Positions 24,638 to 31,583 of a stretch of DNA of 33,625 nucleotides are shown in pieces. Each line of letters opens with the position of its first letter. The first letter of the stretch is position 1. The stretch comes from HGM04593 sp045636125 (lineage in GTDB: Bacteria > Bacteroidota > Bacteroidia > Bacteroidales > Bacteroidaceae). Below the pieces are notes generated by a model that saw only the letters and a list, made by a program, of their open reading frames with translations, was not told where the DNA came from and did no database searches. The stretch lies in NCBI GenBank assembly GCA_045636125.1, contig JAZTWX010000012.1, positions 1 through 33,625 of the forward strand, given 5' to 3'. The position numbers and the translations under genes are program-made.

Positions 24638-24645
24638 TAACTTCG
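24638..24645 (+). promoter_or_regulatory. Candidate -7 box for the DUF5063 operon
   Basis: TAACTTCG, one mismatch from TAnnTTTG, only 7 bases before the ATG at 24653. If this is the promoter, the message would begin at or near that ATG, and translation might instead start at 24683. Confidence 0.3.
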
Positions 24646-24652
24646 CAGCAAA

Positions 24653-25237
24653 ATGAACCACACACAAAAACAAAACAGAAGTATGGAGGAGAGAGACGAT
24701 ATAGTATTCAGCCGTAACACAGTGGAATTTGTAACGGTAGCGGCCGAGTTCTGCGCCTATCTGGAGCAGGCAAGCGAACACACACGTAAGGAATTTGTAA
24801 GCACAATGCTCAAGCTGCTCCCCCTGCTCTACCTTAAAGCACAGATGCTGCCCGACGAGGAGCGCGCCACCGACGAAGAGCTCGAAGATTTTGTATCGGA
24901 GGACAGCTACGAGGTTCTGCGCATAAACATCAGCGAGCTGCTCGCCCACCACGACACCTACCTCGATGTTTTTGTGGAAGATATGAAATACAGCGACACC
25001 CCGGTGACAAAGAACATATCAGAGGACCTTGCCGACATTTACCAGGACATAAAGAATTTCGTATGCCTTTTCCGCGTAGGCATCAACGAGACAATGCACG
25101 ATGCGATAATAGAGTGCAACGAGCACTTCCGCCAATACTGGGGGCAGAGGCTCGTGAACACCCTGCGCGCACTGCACGAAATAGCATACAACACACCCGA
25201 AGAGGAGGAAGAAGAGAGCGAAGATGACAATTTTTAA
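24653..25237 (+). CDS. DUF5063 protein
   Basis: A 194-residue acidic, mostly helical cytosolic protein recognised as the Bacteroidota DUF5063 family; the function is unknown. Visible features are a helical body with LLPLLYLKAQMLPDEE near the middle, conserved tyrosines and tryptophan (FRQYWGQRLVNTLRALHE), and a Glu-rich tail. There are no membrane segments, catalytic motifs or cysteine pairs. The ATG at 24683 is an alternative start. Its last 14 bases overlap the exonuclease gene, which in turn overlaps an rRNA methyltransferase gene. Tight coupling suggests a linked role in RNA or DNA metabolism, but that is inference. Confidence 0.85.
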   Translation: MNHTQKQNRSMEERDDIVFSRNTVEFVTVAAEFCAYLEQASEHTRKEFVSTMLKLLPLLYLKAQMLPDEERATDEELEDFVSEDSYEVLRINISELLAHHDTYLDVFVEDMKYSDTPVTKNISEDLADIYQDIKNFVCLFRVGINETMHDAIIECNEHFRQYWGQRLVNTLRALHEIAYNTPEEEEEESEDDNF

Positions 25238-25817
25238 TGCACATATCGAAAAGAGCGAGATTGCCACAATGCCCACTCTCCTCTACCCCGGGCGCATAAT
25301 CACCATAGACACCGCCACCGATGTCGACAAGGCGGTAAAAGCCCTCTCGAAAGAAACAATAATAGGCATTGACACCGAAACACGCCCGGCGTTCCGCAAA
25401 GGAGTGCGTCACAACGTGTCGCTGCTGCAGTTATCGACAGCCGACACCTGTTTTCTCATCCGCCTTTGCCGCACAGGAATACCCGACTCCCTTGTAGCAC
25501 TGCTCGAGAACAAGGATATAACAAAAGTGGGCGTGTCGCTGCACGACGATTTTCAGGCCCTTTCCCGCCGACGCAAGTTCAAGGCCGGCGGCTTTTTCGA
25601 CCTACAGAAATTTGTCAACAAATTCGGCATCGAGGAGATGAGCCTGCAAAAGATATACGCCATAATATTCGGGATGCGCATATCAAAAAGCCAGCAGCTC
25701 ACAAACTGGGAACAGGACGTGCTCACCGACCGCCAGAAGCAATACGCGGCAACCGATGCCTGGGCGTGCCTGAACATATACAACAAACTCAAACAAGCAG
25801 AAAACAGCAATGGATAA
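25224..25817 (+). CDS. 3'-5' exonuclease, DEDDy (RNase D-like) family
   Basis: A 197-residue nuclease consisting of little more than the DEDDy exonuclease domain. Motif I is GIDTET (Asp50, Glu52), motif II lies in VGVSLHDDFQAL (Asp108 or Asp109) and motif III is YAATDAW with the Tyr-x3-Asp signature. These bind two metal ions and remove nucleotides from a 3' end. The HRDC domains of true RNase D are absent, so whether it acts on RNA or DNA is open. It overlaps DUF5063 by 14 bases and the following methyltransferase by 8, so expression of the three is probably coupled. Confidence 0.9.
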   Translation: MTIFNAHIEKSEIATMPTLLYPGRIITIDTATDVDKAVKALSKETIIGIDTETRPAFRKGVRHNVSLLQLSTADTCFLIRLCRTGIPDSLVALLENKDITKVGVSLHDDFQALSRRRKFKAGGFFDLQKFVNKFGIEEMSLQKIYAIIFGMRISKSQQLTNWEQDVLTDRQKQYAATDAWACLNIYNKLKQAENSNG

Positions 25818-27000
25818 AATGGAAAAACGTGTAACACTCAAACGCGGAAAAGAAGAGTCGCTCCGCCGTTTCCACCCCTGGATATTTTCGGGCGCCATAC
25901 AGCGCACCGATGGCAACCCCGAAGAGGGTGACATTGTAACCGTGTACACAAACAACGGGGAATTCATAGCCCGCGGCCACATTCAGGTTGGCAGCATAGC
26001 CGTGCGCGTGCTCACATTCAACGACGAGCCCATAGACCAGGCCTTCTGGAACAACCGCATAGCCACCGCCTACGACCTGCGCTGCCGCACAGGCATTGCC
26101 GAGCGCCCCGACAACGACACCTACCGCCTTGTACACGGCGAGGGCGACTGCCTCCCCGGCCTCATTATAGACATTTACGGCGACACAGCAGTTATGCAGG
26201 CCCACAGTGTGGGAATGCACGTAAACCGCGACGAGGTTGCCGAAGCACTTAAGCAGACACTGGGCGAGAAGCTCAAGAACATATACTACAAGTCGGAGAC
26301 CACCCTCCCCTACAAAGCCGACATAAGCAAAGAGAACGGTTACATTATGGGCGGCGAGGGAAGCAACATCTCAACCGAGTATGGCCTTAAGTTCCACATC
26401 GACTGGCTGCGCGGACAAAAGACCGGCTTTTTCGTGGACCAGCGCGAGAACCGCTCGTTACTCGAAAAATATGCCAAGGGCCGCAAGCTGCTCAACATGT
26501 TCTGCTACACCGGAGGATTCAGCATATACGCTCTGCGCGGCGGAGCCGAGGTTGTGCACTCGGTAGACTGTTCGGCAAAAGCCATTGAGCTCACAAACGC
26601 CAATGTCGACATAAATTTCCCCGGCGACACACGCCACGCTGCTTTTGCCGAGGATGCGTTCGACTACCTCGAGCGTATGGGCAACAACTACAACCTCATA
26701 ATTCTCGACCCGCCCGCTTTTGCAAAGCACCGCGACTCGCTGCGCAACGCCCTCATAGGCTACCGCCGTCTCAACGCTAAAGCGCTCGAGAAGATACAGC
26801 CCGGTGGCATACTCTTCACCTTCTCCTGTTCACAGGTGGTGAGCAAAGAGAATTTCCGCACCGCAGTGTTCACCGCAGCAGCCATTGCAAAGCGCAACGT
26901 GCGCATTCTGCACCAGCTCACACAGCCTGCCGACCACCCGGTGAACATATATCACCCCGAGGGAGAATACCTCAAGGGCCTTGTGCTGTACGTTGAGTAA
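25810..27000 (+). CDS. RlmI-like rRNA methyltransferase (PUA + SAM domain)
   Basis: A 396-residue protein of the family that methylates cytosine C5 in 23S rRNA (RlmI, m5C1962 in E. coli). An N-terminal PUA RNA-binding domain (HPWIFSGAI near 22-30, to about 80) is followed by a linker domain and a Rossmann methyltransferase. SAM motif LNMFCYTGGFS is at 228-238, ILDPPAFAKHR at 298-308 and FSCSQVVSKENF from 338, with Cys340 in the usual place for the nucleophile. FFVDQRENR is a family marker. A second ATG nine bases inside could be the real start. It overlaps the exonuclease gene by 8 bases. The exact target base is inferred. Confidence 0.92.
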   Translation: MDKMEKRVTLKRGKEESLRRFHPWIFSGAIQRTDGNPEEGDIVTVYTNNGEFIARGHIQVGSIAVRVLTFNDEPIDQAFWNNRIATAYDLRCRTGIAERPDNDTYRLVHGEGDCLPGLIIDIYGDTAVMQAHSVGMHVNRDEVAEALKQTLGEKLKNIYYKSETTLPYKADISKENGYIMGGEGSNISTEYGLKFHIDWLRGQKTGFFVDQRENRSLLEKYAKGRKLLNMFCYTGGFSIYALRGGAEVVHSVDCSAKAIELTNANVDINFPGDTRHAAFAEDAFDYLERMGNNYNLIILDPPAFAKHRDSLRNALIGYRRLNAKALEKIQPGGILFTFSCSQVVSKENFRTAVFTAAAIAKRNVRILHQLTQPADHPVNIYHPEGEYLKGLVLYVE

Positions 27001-27050
27001 CGCAAGCTGAAAACAATTTGAATATACAGGCAAAAAAAGAGTGCAAAAAT

Positions 27051-27081
27051 TTTGTCAATTAGCACAATTATACTACCTTTG
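27051..27081 (+). promoter_or_regulatory. Promoter of rpmE
   Basis: TTTG at 27051-27054 and TACCTTTG at 27074-27081, with 19 bases between them, a near-perfect Bacteroidota promoter. The leader would be about 58 bases. Confidence 0.7.
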
Positions 27082-27145
27082 CACCTCGAAAGCCATTACA
27101 CACATTTTTTGTTACCAGCAAATTAAAAAATTAAAACTTAGAATA

Positions 27146-27397
27146 ATGAAAAAAGACATTCATCCCGCAGAATATCGTCCCGTAGTATTCAAAGATATGT
27201 CAAACGGCGACTGCTTCCTTTCACAGTCAACCTGCAACACAAGAGAGACAATCGAATTCGAGGGCGAGACTTATCCTTTGATCAAACTCGAGATTTCTAA
27301 CACTTCTCACCCCTTCTACACTGGTAAAGCAAAACTTGTGGATACCGCCGGTCGCGTAGACAAGTTCATGAGCCGTTACGGAAAAATCAAGAAGTAA
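27146..27397 (+). CDS. rpmE: 50S ribosomal protein L31, type B
   Basis: An 83-residue large-subunit protein. The frame is open from 27041, but MKKDIHPAEYRPVVFKDMS at 27146 is the family's true N-terminus and sits behind a good promoter. The CxxC zinc motif of type A L31 is absent (two unpaired cysteines lie in DCFLSQSTCN), and the GETYPLIKLEISNTSHPFYTG segment is typical of the longer zinc-free type B. Type B forms usually avoid zinc dependence. The gene is monocistronic by appearance, with a strong terminator 20 bases after the stop. Confidence 0.96.
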   Translation: MKKDIHPAEYRPVVFKDMSNGDCFLSQSTCNTRETIEFEGETYPLIKLEISNTSHPFYTGKAKLVDTAGRVDKFMSRYGKIKK

Positions 27398-27416
27398 CAA
27401 GAAAATACAAAAACAT

Positions 27417-27450
27417 AAAAAGAGTGTGTCCCACGACACACTCTTTTTCT
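27417..27450 (+). terminator. Terminator of rpmE
   Basis: Arms AAAAGAGTGTGTC / GACACACTCTTTT with loop CCAC, followed by a T-rich stretch. A classic rho-independent terminator, only 28 bases before the nuclease ATG. Confidence 0.85.
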
Positions 27451-27477
27451 TTGCCCGCCACAACACAAAGCCACAAA

Positions 27478-28374
27478 ATGAATAAAGCACTCAAAGCCTT
27501 AATACTTCTGTTCGCAGTAACTTTCACCGCTTGCGACACACTGCTGCCCGACGATGAGCTACACGCGCCGGAAAACACCAACGCAAACACCAATTGCGCC
27601 AGCGAAGCGATGCGCATTGAAATCCCCCGCTTAAAGGACGAAGATGTATTCTTCCCGCGCTACACACACGGCAACAGCGGCGACACACTCACCTACTGCG
27701 TCGCACACAACAAAGAGCGTCGCCACTCACGCTGGATAGCTTTCCGTTTCGACAAGAGCAACCGCCACATAGGCTGGAAGAGAGACAAATGGAAAAAAGA
27801 AGGTGGCGAGCCCTACCGCACCGACCCCGAATTAAACGACAGCGACGTGCTCAACAACAACCTCATCTGGAACAACGGCGTTGAGAGATTCCAACGCGGA
27901 CACCTTCTCGCATCGCACGACCGCATATACTCAAAGGAAGCCAACAGGCAGACATTCTACTTTTCCAACATATCCCCAATGCGCGCAGAGTTCAACTCGA
28001 GCAGCCCGTGGAACAACCTCGAAAGCCACATCAACGCAACAAGCGGAGGCATAGGCCGCAAGCCCGACTTCGCCGACACGCTCTACATTGCAAAAGGCGG
28101 AACTATTGAGCCGGGATACTACAAACAGGTGGGCAGCTGCCCCACTGTACCAAACTACTACTTTATGGCACTCCTGAAGGTAAAGAACGGTGCATACTAC
28201 AGCATCGCCTTTTTGTTGCCACACGAGGGCGGCAGCAGCGGCCACTTTTCGAACTACGCCATCACAGTAGACGAACTCGAAGAGTTCACAGGTATCGACT
28301 TCTTCTGCAACCTCAACGACAAGCTCGAAGACGCCGTGGAAAAGCAATACAACAAAACCGCCTGGGGATTATAA
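27478..28374 (+). CDS. Lipoprotein DNA/RNA non-specific endonuclease (NUC1 family)
   Basis: A secreted nuclease, 298 residues from the preferred Met. The frame is open from 27424, but that ATG lies inside the rpmE terminator. The Met at 27478 gives a lipoprotein signal with lipobox FTAC (Cys19) followed by Asp. The mature protein carries the NUC1 active-site motif as RGHLLAS (catalytic His142; the family consensus is DRGH, here QRGH) and the metal-site region YFSNISPMRAEFN with SSPWNNLE. It should be tethered to the membrane and degrade nucleic acids outside the cytoplasm, perhaps for nutrient scavenging. No immunity gene is adjacent. No separate promoter is obvious between the terminator and the ATG. 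Confidence 0.92.
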   Translation: MNKALKALILLFAVTFTACDTLLPDDELHAPENTNANTNCASEAMRIEIPRLKDEDVFFPRYTHGNSGDTLTYCVAHNKERRHSRWIAFRFDKSNRHIGWKRDKWKKEGGEPYRTDPELNDSDVLNNNLIWNNGVERFQRGHLLASHDRIYSKEANRQTFYFSNISPMRAEFNSSSPWNNLESHINATSGGIGRKPDFADTLYIAKGGTIEPGYYKQVGSCPTVPNYYFMALLKVKNGAYYSIAFLLPHEGGSSGHFSNYAITVDELEEFTGIDFFCNLNDKLEDAVEKQYNKTAWGL

Positions 28375-28460
28375 TAACTAAAAAAAGAGAAAGCACCCGC
28401 GCGCCCGGCAAGCAAACGACCCATAACAACTTTCAAGCCAACATTTACAATTTACATAAC

Positions 28461-28495
28461 AAAAAATCGAGCACTTCAAAGTGCTCGATTTTTTT
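28461..28495. terminator. Bidirectional terminator between convergent genes
   Basis: Fifteen-base arms (AAAAAATCGAGCACT / AGTGCTCGATTTTTT) with loop TCAA. The A and T tracts make it a good terminator for both the nuclease (plus) and the peptidoglycan-binding gene (minus). Confidence 0.85.
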
Positions 28496-28496
28496 A

Positions 28497-29030
28497 TCAT
28501 CTATTACTTTTCATCCTCCTCCAACGATGAATTTTCCGCAACTCCTTTATAGTTGTTTCACCCACAATTCCGTCGTCGTAAAGCCCCGAGACTTTTTGAA
28601 ATAATTTTACAGAGCGCAACAGCTCCTTATCATACAAAACCTCACCCGACGGGGTATAAGGAACATCCTTTTCGTCGAGATAAAGGTTCTTCACCATTAT
28701 CTCTGCAAGCTTTTTCACATCGGCACCCGAATCGCCGCGCATCAGCACCCTATCGCCCAGATAGTACTTTGTAGCAGTGAATTTCACCGAATCCACCTTT
28801 TGACGCGCGGGTTTCACCGGAGTTTTCCTTGCCGAGCTTTTAGGCTGCTGTTTTTTCTTTGTTGTAACCTTTTTAGCACCACGTTTTTTAGGCGCTTCCT
28901 TTTTAATTACAGCACTTTCGGCAACCGCCTTCTTGAACACCATCACGGTGTCGCACGGGGCAGAACCCCGCGCCACTGCTGCGGCCGACAGCACAAGGAA
29001 GAGCACTAAAAAAGCCAACCTATTTACCAT
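28497..29030 (-). CDS. Exported peptidoglycan-binding (PG_binding_1) protein
   Basis: A 177-residue protein with a signal peptide (about residues 1-22), a strongly basic Lys/Ala/Pro-rich linker (about 38-80, including KKRGAKKVTTKKK) and a C-terminal three-helix PG_binding_1 domain (about 90-165). The domain shows the usual GDSGADVKKLAEIM start and SGLYDDGIVGETTIKELRK end. No catalytic domain is present, so it probably only binds cell wall. Its start overlaps the pseudouridine synthase gene by 11 bases, so it is translated from the same message as that gene and rlmD. A terminator follows directly. Confidence 0.85.
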   Translation of the reverse strand: MVNRLAFLVLFLVLSAAAVARGSAPCDTVMVFKKAVAESAVIKKEAPKKRGAKKVTTKKKQQPKSSARKTPVKPARQKVDSVKFTATKYYLGDRVLMRGDSGADVKKLAEIMVKNLYLDEKDVPYTPSGEVLYDKELLRSVKLFQKVSGLYDDGIVGETTIKELRKIHRWRRMKSNR

Positions 29031-29907
29031 CGAGACACTTTTCGAAGTTCACGGGGATTGGAGTTTCGAAACGGAGCAGCTTACCGTTCACGGGATGACG
29101 GAAGCAAAGCATATACGCGTGCAATCCCAAGCGGCGCATAGGGTCGCAATCGCTGCCATATTTATGGTCGCCCACCACAGGGTGACCAAGCTGTGCCATA
29201 TGCACGCGAATCTGGTTCTTTCTACCGGTCTGCAGCTCACATTCCACAAGCGAATAGCCGCCACCCTCTTGCAGCACTCTATAATTCGTCACCGCAAATT
29301 TTCCACCGTTATCCACTGGGCTCGAATGAGTTATAAAGCGTTTATCCTCGGTGAGCCACGACTGTATGCGCCCCTCTTTCTCGTCGAGCGTTCCTTTTAC
29401 AAGAGCAACGTAACGACGGTCGGTAACGAGGTACTGCCAGCCCTCAATGAGCGACTGCTGAGTCTTTATATCCTTTGCATAAACCATAAGACCCGATGTA
29501 TCGCGATCGAGGCGGTGGACAAGGTGCGAAGTGTTGCGGCCGCCACCCTTTTCGAGGTAACGGTTAAGCACTGTCTGCACAGTCTCCTGGCGGGTATTGT
29601 TGCTCATTGAGAGCAGGCCCGCGCGCTTGTCAATAACCAAGAGGTAAGGATCCTCAAAGACAATGTCGAGGCTGTTGCTATGGAACGACATCTTGTGTTT
29701 CGAGCGGTCGAGCTGCACCACCTGGCCGGCTTTAAGTTCGGCAAGCGGGTGGGTGGTTATTATATTGTCGACAAGCACCACACGATTCGTGATGAGAGCC
29801 TTTGCCCTGTTGCGGCTTATACCATGCATCTTCTCCATAAGAAAGGCTATAAGCTGTGCATCTTCTGTCACTTTGAAAGTGAGCAGATTCTTCATATTTC
29901 TGCGCAT
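29020..29907 (-). CDS. RluA-family RNA pseudouridine synthase
   Basis: Converts specific uridines in rRNA or tRNA to pseudouridine. The 295-residue protein has an N-terminal S4-like RNA-binding part (about residues 15-65) and the RluA catalytic domain with the signature HRLDRDTSGLMVYAK (131-145; catalytic Asp134), then TGRKNQIRVHMAQLGHPVVGD. The target site cannot be assigned from the sequence; RluC/RluD-like 23S sites are possibilities. The Met four codons later is an alternative start. It follows rlmD by 14 bases and overlaps the next gene by 11, so the three form an operon. Confidence 0.92.
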   Translation of the reverse strand: MRRNMKNLLTFKVTEDAQLIAFLMEKMHGISRNRAKALITNRVVLVDNIITTHPLAELKAGQVVQLDRSKHKMSFHSNSLDIVFEDPYLLVIDKRAGLLSMSNNTRQETVQTVLNRYLEKGGGRNTSHLVHRLDRDTSGLMVYAKDIKTQQSLIEGWQYLVTDRRYVALVKGTLDEKEGRIQSWLTEDKRFITHSSPVDNGGKFAVTNYRVLQEGGGYSLVECELQTGRKNQIRVHMAQLGHPVVGDHKYGSDCDPMRRLGLHAYMLCFRHPVNGKLLRFETPIPVNFEKCLDGK

Positions 29908-29921
29908 AAATCTTTACAAAT

Positions 29922-31340
29922 TTATCTCTTTTCGAGAAGTACAACATTTTCCACGTGATGAGTGTGGGGGAACATATCTACAGGCTGCACCGCAGTCACC
30001 TTGTAGGCTGCATCGAGCAATGCAAGGTCGCGCGCCTGCGTAGCGGGATTACAGCTCACATACACTATTCGGCGGGGAGCAGCAAAGAGGATGGTATCGA
30101 TAACATCGTTATGCATACCGGCACGGGGAGGGTCGGTTATTATCACATCGGGGCGACCGTGAATATCGATAAACTCTTTTGTGAGAATGTCCTTCATATC
30201 GCCCGCGAAGAATGTAAGGTTGTTGAAGCCGTTAAGTTCGGCATTCACACGCGCATCGATTATCGCATCCTCGACATATTCAATACCCACAACTTTCTTG
30301 GCCTTTGCAGCCACAAAGTTGGCAATTGTTCCGGTACCGGTGTAGAGGTCATAAACAACCTCGTCGCCGGTGAGCGCCGCAAACTCGCGCGCAACCTTAT
30401 ACAAATTGTAGGCCTGCGCACTGTTTGTCTGGTAGAAGGACTTCGGGCCCACCTTAAAACGCAGCCCCTCCATCTCCTCAAATATAACATCGGTGCCTTT
30501 GAAGGTGTGAACCTCGAGGTCGCCAAACGTGTCGTTACATTTATTATTTATCACATACAGCAAAGAGGTAACCTCAGGGAAAGCCTCGGCTATGTAGCCA
30601 AGAACCTTCTGCACCTGCGCCATTGCCGCATCGTCGGTAACTTTGGCCTGCAACAACAGCATCACCTCCCCGGTGGTCGATGTTCTTATCATAATATTAC
30701 GCAACACGCCTGCTTGTGTACGGAGGTCGAAGAAAGGAATACCCTCGCTATGGGCAAAATCCCTTATTCCGTTGCGCAAGCGGTTGTTGAGGTCACACAT
30801 AAGGCCGCACTCCTCAATGTCGAGCACCTTGTCGAAGGCGCCGGGAATGTGGAAACCAAGAGCATCCATGTTATCGTATGTCACCTGCTCGGCAACCTCC
30901 TGCCAAGTGAGCCAGCGTTTATTACTGAATGTAAATTCGAGTTTGTTGCGGTAGGCACGTGTGTTTTCCGAGCCCAGGATGGGCATTACCGGCGGGAGCT
31001 CCACTTTTCCAATGCGGGTGAGAGCATCGACCACCTGCTGCTGTTTGTATTTAAGCTGGTGCTCGTAGGCCAGGCACTGCCATTTACAGCCACCGCACAC
31101 ACCATAATGTTTGCAGAAGGGAACAACTCTTTCCTGTGAATAAGAGTGGAAATTCACAGCCTCGGCCTCGGCGTAGCTGTGTTTTTTGCGACGCAACTGC
31201 AGGTCGACAACATCACCGGGAACAACAAAGGGAACAAAGACCACAAGGTCGTCGACACGCGCAAGTGCCTTGCCCTCGGCAGCTACACCGGTTATCTCAA
31301 TACGCTCCAAGAGCGGTAATTCTTTCTTTTTTCTTGCCAT
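29922..31340 (-). CDS. rlmD: 23S rRNA (uracil-C5) methyltransferase, RlmD-like
   Basis: SAM-dependent enzyme that makes 5-methyluridine in rRNA (m5U1939 for E. coli RlmD). The 472-residue protein has an N-terminal TRAM domain (about 10-60), a [4Fe-4S] cysteine set (Cys76, Cys82, Cys85, with a distant fourth likely in DIEECGLM), and a methyltransferase core with YDLYTGTGTIANF, ITDPPRAGMH and the catalytic cysteine in YVSCNPATQARDL. The end, FPHTHHVENVVLLEKR, is the family hallmark. RlmD, RlmC and TrmA-type enzymes are alike, so the exact target site is probable only. It heads an operon with a pseudouridine synthase. Confidence 0.92.
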   Translation of the reverse strand: MARKKKELPLLERIEITGVAAEGKALARVDDLVVFVPFVVPGDVVDLQLRRKKHSYAEAEAVNFHSYSQERVVPFCKHYGVCGGCKWQCLAYEHQLKYKQQQVVDALTRIGKVELPPVMPILGSENTRAYRNKLEFTFSNKRWLTWQEVAEQVTYDNMDALGFHIPGAFDKVLDIEECGLMCDLNNRLRNGIRDFAHSEGIPFFDLRTQAGVLRNIMIRTSTTGEVMLLLQAKVTDDAAMAQVQKVLGYIAEAFPEVTSLLYVINNKCNDTFGDLEVHTFKGTDVIFEEMEGLRFKVGPKSFYQTNSAQAYNLYKVAREFAALTGDEVVYDLYTGTGTIANFVAAKAKKVVGIEYVEDAIIDARVNAELNGFNNLTFFAGDMKDILTKEFIDIHGRPDVIITDPPRAGMHNDVIDTILFAAPRRIVYVSCNPATQARDLALLDAAYKVTAVQPVDMFPHTHHVENVVLLEKR

Positions 31341-31370
31341 TTTCGAATATTACATTTTACTCATTCTCGG

Positions 31371-31378
31371 CAAAAATA
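31371..31378 (-). promoter_or_regulatory. Candidate -7 box for the rlmD operon
   Basis: Minus-strand TATTTTTG, a TAnnTTTG match 30 bases before the rlmD ATG. The -33 element is not clear. Confidence 0.4.
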
Positions 31379-31482
31379 CATCGAAAATCCCGATTTTTGG
31401 TACTTTTGCCCCAATATCTTAAAAAATTAATATTGTACGATGATATTTTTTGCAATATATTTCGAGATACAAACATTTTTGT

Positions 31483-31490
31483 TATTTTTG
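31483..31490 (+). promoter_or_regulatory. Candidate -7 box for ppdK
   Basis: TATTTTTG matches the consensus, with TTCG at 31461-31464 as a possible -33 element 18 bases upstream. It leaves a leader of about 87 bases. Another match, TACTTTTG at 31401-31408, could be a second start. Confidence 0.4.
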
Positions 31491-31583
31491 CAAATTAGTT
31501 AGAGCAACAATATTTAACAGTTGCCCGCAAACACAGAGAGTTAACATTTTTTATTTATCAACAAACAATAAACTCAAAAATTT

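Noticed and set aside
27041..27145. N-terminal extension of L31 from the ATG at 27041
   Set aside because: The extension covers the promoter, and the family's conserved N-terminus begins at 27146.
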